Origin: DASTFY01 sp963829955
GTDB lineage: Bacteria; Actinomycetota; Acidimicrobiia; Acidimicrobiales; Ilumatobacteraceae
Length of the DNA: 64,000 nt
Direction of reading: 5' to 3'
Assembly: GCA_963829955.1 (NCBI GenBank)
Contig: CAWHKS010000010.1
Coordinates: 34,558 to 98,557, forward strand
This document shows, one piece after another, positions 54,504-63,599 of the stretch. Made by a program: the position numbers and the translations under genes. Numbering within the stretch: the stretch's first letter is position 1; each line of letters begins with the position of its first letter. Under the pieces are notes generated by a model that was not told where the DNA came from, searched no databases, and was given only the letters and a program-made list of their open reading frames with translations.

Positions 54504-55369
54504 CTGCCGACCTCGATGAATGGCACCGTCGACGGGTCACCACCGAGGTATTGCGCGATCAGCTCATTGACCGTGCCGTCGTCGACGAAGCCCTGGAGGA
54601 TCTCGTCGAACACCGCCTTCTTGGGCGAGCCCTTCGGGAAGATGGCGCCGTACTCCTCACCGGTCGTGAACTGCGCCACCACCTCCAGCTCGCCGTTCGA
54701 CTGTGAGGCCTGGCCCAGGTTGATCGGGGTGTCGATGACTACGCCTTCGACCTGGCCGGACGACAGCGCCTCATAGGCAGAGGTGAGGTCGGGGAAGCTC
54801 TGCGGATCGCTGTCGAGCTTCCACTCGGGGATCTCCTGGAAGTAGAACTCGGCCGTCGTCGCCGCCTGGACGCCGAGGTTCATGGCCTTCACGTCGTCCC
54901 AGGTGGAGACCGTCGTGCCGGCGGGGACGAGCAGCCCCTGGTCGGACTTGAAGTACGGCACCGAGAAGTCGACCACCTCGGCCCGCTCCTCGGTGATCGT
55001 CACCTGCGACAGCGCGATGTCGTAGGAGTCCTCGGCCACCTGGCCGGCGACGATGGCGTCGAAGACCTCGTTGCGGAACTCCATCTCCAGCCCGCAAGCC
55101 TCGGCGATCCTCGTCGCCAGGTCGAACTCGATGCCGCTCTCGATGGAGTCCGGATCGACCTCGGCGGCCTGGGTGCCCCAGAAGTTGGGCCCGGGAAGGC
55201 TGGTGACGACCGTGAGGACGCCGTCGTTGATCGGCTGGCAGTCCTTCGTCTCTCCTCCGGACCCGCCGGCGGTCGTGTCACCGCCATCATCGCTGTCGCT
55301 GCCGCAGGCGGCCAACAGCAGGCCACCGGCGACGACGACGCCGATCAACGGACGAAAGGCTGAACGCAT
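54500..55369 (-). CDS. Amino-acid ABC transporter substrate-binding lipoprotein
   Basis: 289 residues. Lipobox LLLAACGSD, a Gly/Asp-rich tether, then an SBP_bac_3 domain: GIEFDLATRIAEACGLEMEF, DIALSQVTITEERAEVVDFS and PKGSPKKAVFDEIL. AGGGGGAG lies just before the ATG. First gene of the leftward transporter operon; ligand probably a polar amino acid. Confidence 0.92.
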   Translation of the reverse strand: MRSAFRPLIGVVVAGGLLLAACGSDSDDGGDTTAGGSGGETKDCQPINDGVLTVVTSLPGPNFWGTQAAEVDPDSIESGIEFDLATRIAEACGLEMEFRNEVFDAIVAGQVAEDSYDIALSQVTITEERAEVVDFSVPYFKSDQGLLVPAGTTVSTWDDVKAMNLGVQAATTAEFYFQEIPEWKLDSDPQSFPDLTSAYEALSSGQVEGVVIDTPINLGQASQSNGELEVVAQFTTGEEYGAIFPKGSPKKAVFDEILQGFVDDGTVNELIAQYLGGDPSTVPFIEVGS

Positions 55370-55517
55370 GGCTCCCCCTGGATCTTCTGGACAATCTTCT
55401 CGACGACGTCCGAAGTGTAGGTCTGCCTGTGTCCCCGGCCGAGACCGCGGTGGGAGCGGGGAAGCGCGGGCATGCATGGAATTTGACAGCGCAGCGCCGA
55501 CGGGGCAAGCCTCGCAT

Positions 55518-55541
55518 GGACAGTTGTCCGTCTGACGGACA
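55518..55541. promoter_or_regulatory. GGACA/TGTCC operator cluster
   Basis: GGACA-GT-TGTCC (55518-55529) overlaps TGTCCGTC-T-GACGGACA (55525-55541; perfect 8-bp arms). Three half-sites in 24 bp, 50 bases before the rightward gene. A copy of the first element occurs at 57784-57797. Confidence 0.65.
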
Positions 55542-55591
55542 GCGGGGGGACCGAACCAGTCGGACGGCACTACTGAGGTAGGAGCACGAGC

Positions 55592-56770
55592 ATGGAAGCC
55601 ACGCTGAGCGCGACGACGCCGCTGGCGGAACGAGCGAAGGTGCTCGTGCCGCTCCTCGACACCCACGCGCCGTACGGTGACGAGCACAGCCTGCTCGCGC
55701 CGGAGGTGATCGACGCCTACAACGAGGCCGGCCTGCTCAAGATGTGGGTGCCCGAGGACCTCGGCGGCTTCGAGCTCGGCCCGCTCGACTCGCTCGAGGT
55801 GCTGGCGCTCACCGCCTACGGCGATCCGTCGGCGGGCTGGGTCCAGATGGCGGCGTCGCTGGCCATCGGCACCGCCGGCTCGTACCTCGGCGAGACCGCG
55901 ATCAAGGAGCTGTTCGGCAACGGCCGCTGCCCGGTCATCGCCGGACAGGGGACGGCCCCCGGCAAGGCAAAGTCGGTCGACGGCGGCTACCTGCTCACGG
56001 GGTCGTGGAGCTTCGCGTCGGGGCTCCGGCACGGGGACCACATCCACACGCTCGGCATCATCGAGGAGACGGGTGAGGCCCGCATCTTCGTCGTCCCGGT
56101 CGAGAAGGCCGAGCTGTTCCTCGACAGTTGGGACGTCATGGGGCTCCGAGGGACGGGCAGCATCGACTACACGATCACCGACGCGTTCGTGCCCGAGGAT
56201 TACACGCACTTCGCCTTCACCCGCGAGCCGCTCCACGGCGGCTCGCTGTACCACCTCGGCATCATCGGCATCGCCGTCGTGTGCCACTCGGGCTGGGCGA
56301 TGGGCGTCGGGCGCCGCCTGCTCGACGAGCTGAGCGAACTCGTCCGCACGAAGAAGGGCCGTCCGGGATCCCTCATCGACACCGACGCGTTCCGGACCGA
56401 CCTTGCCAAGACCGAGGCTCGGTTCCGGGCGGCGGGCGCGTTCGTGCGGGAGGCCTGGGCCGACGTCGAAGCGTCCGTCGCCGCCGGCCAGGAGATCACC
56501 GTGCGGCAGGACACGCTGATCCGGATCGCGCTCGGCAACATCACCGATGCGCTTGCCGGCGTGGCCAACTTCGTCTACCTGTCGGGCGGGACCACGGCGC
56601 TGCGCAAGGGAAGTCCCATCGAGCGTCTCGTTCGCGATGTGCACGCCGGCACCCAGCACATCACCTCGGGCCCCGGGATGTGGCGGGCCGCCGGCGAGGA
56701 GCTGGCCGGCGGGGCCGGCGGCAAGCAGTGGGTGCTCCTCGACCTGGTCGAGGTCGAAGCGCCGGCCTGA
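55592..56770 (+). CDS. Acyl-CoA dehydrogenase/flavin monooxygenase family protein
   Basis: 392 residues of the group D flavin monooxygenase type (HsaA/DszC-like). GLLKMWVPEDLGGFELGP, SGSW-like TGSWSFASGLRH, VMGLRGTGSIDY, and the C-terminal AGTQHITSGPGMW. These use FMNH2 from a separate reductase to hydroxylate aromatics or act on acyl substrates. GGTAGGAG precedes the ATG. Likely under the palindromic operator upstream. Confidence 0.82.
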   Translation: MEATLSATTPLAERAKVLVPLLDTHAPYGDEHSLLAPEVIDAYNEAGLLKMWVPEDLGGFELGPLDSLEVLALTAYGDPSAGWVQMAASLAIGTAGSYLGETAIKELFGNGRCPVIAGQGTAPGKAKSVDGGYLLTGSWSFASGLRHGDHIHTLGIIEETGEARIFVVPVEKAELFLDSWDVMGLRGTGSIDYTITDAFVPEDYTHFAFTREPLHGGSLYHLGIIGIAVVCHSGWAMGVGRRLLDELSELVRTKKGRPGSLIDTDAFRTDLAKTEARFRAAGAFVREAWADVEASVAAGQEITVRQDTLIRIALGNITDALAGVANFVYLSGGTTALRKGSPIERLVRDVHAGTQHITSGPGMWRAAGEELAGGAGGKQWVLLDLVEVEAPA

Positions 56771-56787
56771 CCGCGTTCGGCCAGCAC

Positions 56788-57714
56788 CTAACGGGTGAAG
56801 GCGCGGGCCAGGTTCGACGCCGCCTCGGCGACCGCCGCGTTCGCTGCGTCGACCGCGCCGCCCATCGTGAAGAACGCGTGGATGGTGCCCTCGTAACACG
56901 AGAGCGTCACGGGCACGCCCGCCGCCCGCAGCACGGCCGCGTACGCGCGACCTTGGTCGACGAAGGGGTCGTGCCCGGCGAGGAGGATGAACGCCGGCGC
57001 CAAGCCGGAGTGATCGGCGGCGTGGATCGGTGAGGCCCGCGGGTCCAGGAGTTGATCGCCGCAGTGCGCGGCGTGCAGTTCGACGACCTGATCAACCCCG
57101 ATGAACGCGTCGATGGTCAGCATGCTCTCGGACCGGTTCGTCGCGTCGATGTCCGGATAGACCAGCAGTTGGAGGACCGGCTGGGGCACGTCGAGCTGCT
57201 TCGCGTCCAGGCAGATCGCCGCCGCGAGGTACCCGCCCGCGCTGTCGCCTCCGACCGCGGTGCGCGACGGGTCGCCACCGATGTCGGCGCCGTTGTCGAG
57301 GCACCACCGGTAGACGGCGAAGGCGTCGTCCAGCGGCTGCGGGAACGGGTGCTCCGGCGTGCGCCGGTAGTCGACGTTGACAACAATGCAGTCAGCGCCT
57401 GCGGCCAGCGCGGTGCAGACGGGCTGGAAGTCGTCGGCGTCCAGCAGCATCAGCCCGCCGCCGTGGAAGTAGACGAGCATCGGCAGCGGCGTGTCGGACC
57501 GGCGGGGCGTGCTCACCAAGCAGCGGACATCGCCGTTCGGCCCGGGGATGGCCACCGTCTCCACGCTCGCCATCTCGACCGGGGGTGGGCACAGCGCGCG
57601 ATGCCCCGCGCTGGCCCCGGCGCGGACCTCGTCCAGGGTCGGCGGCGCCGCCGGTTGGGGCTGTGCGGCCATCGCCTCGAGGACGGCCTGGATCTGGGGG
57701 TCGAGCTGCGTCAT
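56788..57714 (-). CDS. Alpha/beta hydrolase, HSL-family esterase
   Basis: 308 residues. Oxyanion HGGG in VYFHGGGLM, nucleophile in GGDSAGGYLA, acid in AGHDPFVDQG and His in GTIHAFF. It hydrolyses short acyl esters. Convergent with the flavin enzyme and divergent from the alcohol dehydrogenase; the shared operator at 57784 lies in the gap. Confidence 0.9.
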   Translation of the reverse strand: MTQLDPQIQAVLEAMAAQPQPAAPPTLDEVRAGASAGHRALCPPPVEMASVETVAIPGPNGDVRCLVSTPRRSDTPLPMLVYFHGGGLMLLDADDFQPVCTALAAGADCIVVNVDYRRTPEHPFPQPLDDAFAVYRWCLDNGADIGGDPSRTAVGGDSAGGYLAAAICLDAKQLDVPQPVLQLLVYPDIDATNRSESMLTIDAFIGVDQVVELHAAHCGDQLLDPRASPIHAADHSGLAPAFILLAGHDPFVDQGRAYAAVLRAAGVPVTLSCYEGTIHAFFTMGGAVDAANAAVAEAASNLARAFTR

Positions 57715-57783
57715 GTCGAGTCGCCTCGTCGTGTTGAGGGGGCGGCCAGGCCGCCAGCGGCACCGACAGTATGAACCACCATG

Positions 57784-57797
57784 CGGACACTTGTCCG
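57784..57797. promoter_or_regulatory. CGGACA-CT-TGTCCG operator
   Basis: Perfect 6-bp arms, 30 bases before the alcohol dehydrogenase ATG and 70 bases before the esterase ATG on the other strand. Same core as the site at 55518. Confidence 0.65.
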
Positions 57798-57826
57798 CCA
57801 CGAGGGTTTCAGGGAGACTGACATCC

Positions 57827-58861
57827 ATGAGAGCGGCGGTCACCATCGGACCGCGGGCGATCGACATCGTCGAGCGTCCGGAGCCGCCGCCGCCCGCGGA
57901 GGGCAGCACGCTGCTGCGGATGGAGACCGTCGGCATCTGCGGCTCGGATCTCCACTTCTTCACGAACGAGCTCGGTCCGACGCACGAGAAGCTCTTCCCC
58001 CGCGTACAGGGACACGAGTTCTCTGCCGTCGTCGAAGCGGTCGATCCCGCCGGTTCGCCGTTCGAGATCGGCGATCGGGTGGCCGTCTGGCCGGTGAGCG
58101 GGTGTGGTCGCTGCCGCTCCTGCACGGCCGGTCGACCGAACGTGTGCAGCGAGATCGACCTGATCGGCGTCCATCACGACGGTGCGTTGCAGGACCTCGT
58201 CCTGGTCGACACCGCGAACGTCGTCGCCGCCGACGACCTGAGTCCGGCGCAGACCGCGCTCGTGGAGCCGGTCTCCATCGCCATCCACACCGTCGTGCGG
58301 GCGGGCGTGCGGGCCGGTGAGCAGATCGTCGTGTTCGGTGCCGGTCCGATCGGCTTCGCGACTGCAATCGCGGCGCGTGAGCGCGGTGGCCGGGTCACGC
58401 TCATCGACCCCGTGGTCTCCAGGCGCGAACTGGTCAATCGCGCCGGCTTCGAGGCCGGCGCGCCGGACCCGGCGTCGCTCGGTGCGCTGGGCGGGGTGGC
58501 CGGTCCACACACGGTCATCGACACGACCGGCCGCCCGGACGTGCTGCAGACCGCCCTCGACCTGGCCGGCAACGGCGGCCGGGTCGTCGTGGTCGGACTG
58601 ACCGGCGCGTCGGCGCCCGTCTGTTCGGGAACCCTGCCCTTCAAGGAGCTGGACGTGCTCGGGGTGAGCTGCTGCGTGGCCGACGAGTTCGCCGCCGCCG
58701 TCGCGCTCGTCCGCGGCCATCGAGGACTCTTCGACACCTTCGTGAGCCACACCTTCCCGCTCGACCGCGTGAACGACGCGTTCGAGTTGCTCGAGCACGA
58801 CCCGGAGACGGCGTACAAGGCGCTCATCGACCTCCGCCCAGAGACAGGAGCCACTCCGTGA
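57827..58861 (+). CDS. Zinc-dependent alcohol dehydrogenase (MDR family)
   Basis: 344 residues. Catalytic zinc ligands in GICGSD and QGHEF, four structural Cys in SGCGRCRSCTAGRPNVC, and Rossmann motif VFGAGPIGFA. Threonine/sorbitol dehydrogenase-like. Its stop overlaps the next start (GTGA), so it is co-translated with the SDR. Confidence 0.92.
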   Translation: MRAAVTIGPRAIDIVERPEPPPPAEGSTLLRMETVGICGSDLHFFTNELGPTHEKLFPRVQGHEFSAVVEAVDPAGSPFEIGDRVAVWPVSGCGRCRSCTAGRPNVCSEIDLIGVHHDGALQDLVLVDTANVVAADDLSPAQTALVEPVSIAIHTVVRAGVRAGEQIVVFGAGPIGFATAIAARERGGRVTLIDPVVSRRELVNRAGFEAGAPDPASLGALGGVAGPHTVIDTTGRPDVLQTALDLAGNGGRVVVVGLTGASAPVCSGTLPFKELDVLGVSCCVADEFAAAVALVRGHRGLFDTFVSHTFPLDRVNDAFELLEHDPETAYKALIDLRPETGATP

Positions 58862-59710
58862 ACCAGATCTCGACCAGCACAGACATCCGTCCGCTGGCGA
58901 CGCGCTTCGATCTGCGCCGCCGCCACATCGCCGTGACCGGCGCTGCGAACGGTCTCGGGCTCTCTATCTGCCAGGGCCTGCTCGAGTTCGGCGCCGTGGT
59001 GACCGCCATCGATCACGACGGTGACGCCCTCAAGGCCGCGGCAGACCAGCTCGGAGCCGACTCCGAGTTCTCACCGCAGGTCTGCGATGTCGCCGACCAG
59101 GACGGCCATCGCCGCGGTCATCGCCGACAGCGCCGCCGCGCACGGCCGGCTCGACGCGGTCTTCGCCAACGCCGGCATCGCCGGGGGGCCCTCACTGGAG
59201 GTCGACGCGGGCCGCATCTACGAGCTCGACTGGGCGACCTTCGACCACGCGATGTCCGTGAACCTCCGCGGCGCGCTGGCCACGATCAAGGCGGCGGCCA
59301 TCGCCATGCGCCCGAGCGGCCGGGGCAGCATCGTGGCGACAGTGTCGACGGCCGGCCTCCGTGGGGAGTCGATGGTGGGCTACGGCTACAACTGCTCGAA
59401 GGGGGCGCTGACCAACCTGGTCCGGCAGGCGGCGATCGACCTGGCCCGTGACGGCATCCGGGTGAACGGCATCGCGCCCGGGCCCATCGGTGGCACCAAC
59501 ATCGGCGGGCCGGGACCGGCGCCGGACCACATCGTGCGCAAGTGGAACACGACGACCCTCCAGGGTCGCATGGGCGAGCCCCACGAGATCCAGGGCCTCG
59601 CGAACTTCCTCGCGTCGGACGCGTCGTCGTTCATCACGGGCACGGTCATCGCCCTCGACGGCGGCGGCACATCCGGCTTCTTCGCCACGCTGCCCGACAC
59701 GCCCCGCTGA
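58858..59710 (+). CDS. SDR family oxidoreductase (apparent frameshift)
   Basis: About 284 residues when joined. TGAANGLGLSI and VTAIDHDGD in the first frame. After one extra G near 59103 the second frame has AIAAVIADSAAAHG, FANAGIAGG, the Tyr/Lys pair in YNCSKGAL, and VNGIAPGPIG. The Asp after beta-2 favours NAD. GTG start coupled to the dehydrogenase. Confidence 0.88.
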
Positions 59711-59770
59711 CGGCGCGCCGCGTCGGCGGCTGTCCGATCGTCTCCTGGATCAACTGTCGCGAGGGCGGGG

Positions 59771-60817
59771 TCAGTCCATCTCGAGGTCCGGCTTGACCTT
59801 CGAACAGAAGATGTCAAGGGTGCGCTTCGCCTCGTCGAAGGTCATGTCCCCCGTCGGGATCTGGAGCACGAGGTAGTCCGTGAGGCCCGCGGCGAGGATC
59901 TCCGCGAAACGATCCCGGATCTGCTCGGCTGTGCCTGCACCGAACTGGATTGCTTCATCGATGCTGCCGAGGATCTTGCGCAGAGGTCCGATCGCCGAGT
60001 CGGCGCCCTCCTGGCCGAGCAGTTCGACGTCCCAGCGGTGAACGGCATGGGTACGGCGGACGAGACCGTTCATGCCCCGCGCCGCCACGTCGAGCGCCTC
60101 GGACTCATCCTCGGCGATCGCGATGAGCATCGTGCAGCCCACACGGGGGCTGGCGCCCGGCCCGTCGAGGCGAACCTCGTCGCCCACGTGCGCGTACCAA
60201 CTCTCGGCGTAGAGCTCGGCAACCTCCCGAGGGACCGGGCCCGGCCACATCAGGTTGAGCCCGAACCGTCCAGCGGTGACCGGGTTGCCGGGATACCAGA
60301 ACGGGATGAACTCCTGCACCGGCGGGGTCGCCACGGGCATCGTGCGGAAGTCGTAGAACCTCGACCCTTCGCTGCTGATCTCACCGGTGCGCAGAGCCCG
60401 GCAGATGATGCCCAGCACGTCCTCGAACCGCTCCGCCGCCGTCGGCCAGTCGCTGCCGAACCAGAAGTGCTCGACCGGCGCCGGGCCACGGCCCACACCG
60501 AAGTCCACCCGACCGTTCGTGAGGTTGTCGGCGACGCACAGATCCTCGATCAGGCTCACCGGATGGTGCAACGGAAGCAGCTTCACCATCGGACCCATCC
60601 GGATGCTGTCGGTGATCTGCGATGCCGCGGCGATGAACAGCTCTTGATTCGGCACCAGACACAGCTCACTGCCGTGATGCTCGGCAAGGTGATACCCGGC
60701 GAAGCCGGCCTCGTCGGCCATCCGGACAAGGTCCAATCGGTCCTTGAGCACGTCGGCCACCGACCTCCCCGGGATGCCCTCGATGTGATCGAAGACGCCG
60801 AACGTCGGTGTGCCCAT
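59771..60817 (-). CDS. Luciferase-like (LLM-class) F420/FMN oxidoreductase
   Basis: 348 residues. TIM barrel with AGYHLAEHHGSE near 45-56, LLPLHHPVSLIEDL, GRVDFGVGRGP and EFIPFWYPGNP. This class uses FMNH2 or F420. The ATG at 60817 follows GGGGGTACTG. Convergent with the SDR. Confidence 0.9.
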   Translation of the reverse strand: MGTPTFGVFDHIEGIPGRSVADVLKDRLDLVRMADEAGFAGYHLAEHHGSELCLVPNQELFIAAASQITDSIRMGPMVKLLPLHHPVSLIEDLCVADNLTNGRVDFGVGRGPAPVEHFWFGSDWPTAAERFEDVLGIICRALRTGEISSEGSRFYDFRTMPVATPPVQEFIPFWYPGNPVTAGRFGLNLMWPGPVPREVAELYAESWYAHVGDEVRLDGPGASPRVGCTMLIAIAEDESEALDVAARGMNGLVRRTHAVHRWDVELLGQEGADSAIGPLRKILGSIDEAIQFGAGTAEQIRDRFAEILAAGLTDYLVLQIPTGDMTFDEAKRTLDIFCSKVKPDLEMD

Positions 60818-60948
60818 CAGTACCCCCAACCGTGCGAACGCGCGAGAGCCGCACGTTACAGCGGGACGCCCAACCGCATCGACGTCCGAGCCGTTGAGCG
60901 GCTCCTACGCGAGCGCGGCGGCGCCGGCGCGGACCTCGGCTACTGCCC

Positions 60949-62672
60949 TCAGCCTGCGTCGACTGACGCGGCATCGAGAGGCACGCGGACAACGCCCGAC
61001 ACCCGGCTCCAGTCGATCCCCTCCCGCTCGCAGACCCCCATGCTGCTCCCGCACGAACCGGCGTGGATGTAGCGGTCCTCGCCGAGGTACATGACCACAT
61101 GGGTCGTTCGGCCGCCGCGGCCCAGGATGATCAGGTCCCCGACCTGCATCTGGTCCCGCGGCACCCGCGGGAGGTTGGCGAGCATGGAGCCGGTCCAGGT
61201 GGCATCGAGCCCGACGAGATCGACGCCGATCTGGCGGAAGCCGACGACCATCAGCCCTGAGCAGTCATAGGTGATCGTGCCCGCTGGGTACTGGTACGTC
61301 CGATCCGAGATGAAGCTCTTCTTCGGGACCCCATCCCACGGCGTGCCGAACCGGCCGGGGTTCGTGGCCGCGTACCTGGCGCCGATCTGGATCTGCTGCC
61401 GCATCCACGTCACGATCTGCGCGATGCGCTCATCCGCGTCCTCGAGCGCCTGGCCGTAGGAGCTCAGCCGGGCCGAGATGCTCTCCGCGAAGCGGACCGC
61501 TTCGGCGGCGAAGTCGTCACCGTGCACGGCGTCATGCGGGTCGACGACGTACGGCGCGGCCGCCCCCTGGTCGAAGGCGTACGCGACCCGGAGGCGGTCG
61601 GTGGCCGAGGTGAGCGTGCCGCTCGCACCCGGCAACACCTGGGCCAGCTCGCACAGCTTGCGTGCGGCGGCGACCGTGGCGTCGTACATGTTGTCGGGAC
61701 TCGTCACGCCGTCACCGTTGCCATCGGATCCGTAGTGAGCCCATTCCGATGCGGTGAAGTGCATCGGACCCTCGCCGCCGGCTCCGTCTCGGATCGGCTC
61801 AGACGTTCCACCGTCGCGAAGGAGATCGATGCCGCCGGGCGTCCCGTGCTGACTCTCGACCTGACCGATCCCGGCGATGAAGGACGCGTCGAGATCGCAC
61901 GACGGCAGGTTGGCCTGCACCCAGCGCTCCGCGTCGAGGTAGGCGTCGGCGGCGACGGGCGAAATGCCGCCGAGCCCATCGACCGACCCGGCCTCGAAGC
62001 CCGACAGCAGGGGCGCGTCCGTCTGGCGCCCGGCGAGGATGGGCGGGACGAGGTCGGCCGTGGCCGTCACCGTGGGCAGGCGGAGGCGGACCGCTGCCGC
62101 GCCGGAATCGACCGGTGCTGACACGGCCGTGGTGGTGTCCTCGGTGGGCGGCTGGGCGGCGGACGGCTGCTCCGTGGCCGGCGGCGCGGCGGGAGGCGCT
62201 GCGGGTCGCACCGGTCGGGGGAGGTGCCGGGGACTCGTCCACTGGCGGCAGCTCGGTGGCCGGCGGCTCCGTCACCGGAGGCTCAGTCACCGGAGGCTCC
62301 GTCACCGGAGGCACAGTGGGCGGCGGCTGGGTGGCCGGCGGTTCGGTGGCGGCCGGAGGCTCGGGCGCCGGCGGCTGGGTGGCCGGGGGTTCGGTGGCGG
62401 CCGGAGGCTCGGGCGCCGGCTCGGGCGCCGGCGGCTGGGTGGCCGGTGGCTCGGTGGCGGCCGGAGGCTCGGGCGCCGGCTCGGGCGCCGGACTCGGGCG
62501 CCGGTGGCTGCTCGGCGGGGGCTTCCTGTGCCGGGGCGTCGAGCGCAACCGGCGCGTCAGCTGCCGCCATGGGCACGACGACGGCCGCGATCAGGGCCGA
62601 GCGCCCCGCGGGCATGGCGAAGGCGGCGCCGCCGACGGCAGCCGCGACCAAGGGATAGGTGAACCAGCGCAT
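60949..62672 (-). CDS. Secreted bifunctional cell-wall hydrolase: lytic transglycosylase-like plus NlpC/P60 (two apparent frameshifts)
   Basis: About 573 residues. Signal segment MRWFTYPLVAAAVGGAAFA, a Pro/Glu/Thr-rich linker (about 60-160), a lysozyme-like domain with FIAGIGQVESQHG and PMHFTASEWAHYG, and a C-terminal NlpC/P60 domain with Cys in YDCSGLMVVG and His in THVVMYLG. Breaks at about 62494 (an extra A in a repeat) and 62213 (an extra C in a C run). The start ATG 62672 has AAGGA 4 bases before it. It cleaves peptidoglycan during growth or daughter-cell separation. Confidence 0.86.
62267..62500 (-). repeat. Tandem repeats encoding a PEPPATEP-type linker
   Basis: Three 15-base copies of the VTEPP unit and three longer copies of APEPPAATEPPATQP. 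The repeats explain why indels collect here. Confidence 0.8.
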
Positions 62673-62902
62673 GATGTCCTTCAAGAAGATCGGGCCGCGA
62701 CGAAATCATCCCGGCACCGCTGAGACGCTCGAGATGCAGGCCGATGACGCCAACTGCGAACTTTGCGTCATGAACCTCGCGCTCCAGCGTCTCGCAGTCG
62801 GTGAGACGGAACGGGGTGAATCTGAACCGAGAGGGGCGAGCGCGGACCGGCAGCCCGCGCCGCGCGTGCCGACGCCCGTTGGACCGAGGGCGGACGACCC
62901 GT
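62673..62902. other. Divergent intergenic region, no gene seen
   Basis: 230 bases between the secreted hydrolase start and the kinase. An open frame reading ADDANCELC crosses it on the plus strand, but without start signal or family. Probably promoters for both directions; the missing kinase N-terminus could also have been lost here by an indel. Confidence 0.4.
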
Positions 62903-63599
62903 GTGCCCGCCCGGGCGACCCGGCCGGTCGCCGTTGCCGAGGACGCAGAGCTCCGCCATGAGGCCCGCGCCGCGCTGCTCGGCATCGAGGCCGCGGCGAC
63001 CGGCCTGGCCCGTCATCGCGACCTCCTGTCAGTCGAGCAGATCGATGAGCTGACTCACGGACTGGTCGCTGAGATCAGGCGGCTGCGGGGGCTTCTCGAC
63101 GCCCGGGCGGCGGCGCCGGCCACCTTCGACCTGCGCGAGGCCTTCCTCCCCGTGCTCACCTGCGCCCGGGCCGACGGTCTCGACGTCAGGTCGAGCCTGC
63201 CCCATGGCATAGACGTGGTCGGGGCCCCCGACCGCGCTGGCCCAGGTGCTCCTGGCCCTGTTGACGAATGCGAAGCTCCACGCTCCCGGTTCGCCGGTCG
63301 AAATCTTCGCCGTTGTCGCCAACGGCGAAGTGTCCGTCTACGTCGAGGATCGTGGACCCGGCATCCCGGCTTCCCTCCAGGAGCGGGTGTTCGAGCGACG
63401 CATGAAGGCTGTCGGCAGCGACGGATCCGGACTTGGTCTCTTCATCGCTCGGCAGCTGATGGAGGAGCAGGACGGCAGCATCGACATCGAGCCCAGCGCG
63501 GGGGGCGGCACCTCGGTCGTGTTGCGATTCCCCGCGTGGGACCAGCCGTCGCCTGTCGATGCGTCAACCGCCCTGACGTCGACGGGGGCCGCGTCATGA
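62903..63599 (+). CDS. Sensor histidine kinase, apparently short and frameshifted
   Basis: About 230 residues. The phosphoacceptor region is ELRHEARAALLGIEA (His at 62957-62959), then a second helix VEQIDELTHGLVAEIRRLRG. After a break near 63225 (C5 run) the ATPase domain has LLTNAKLHAPG (N box), EDRGPGIP (G1) and GSGLGLFIARQLME (G2). The start is uncertain; only about 18 residues precede the His, and no sensor domain is seen in any frame upstream. Its stop overlaps the regulator gene (ATGA). Confidence 0.7.

Noticed and set aside
62267..62500. CRISPR-like array
   Set aside because: The repeats are in phase with a Pro/Glu/Thr protein linker and have no unique spacers.
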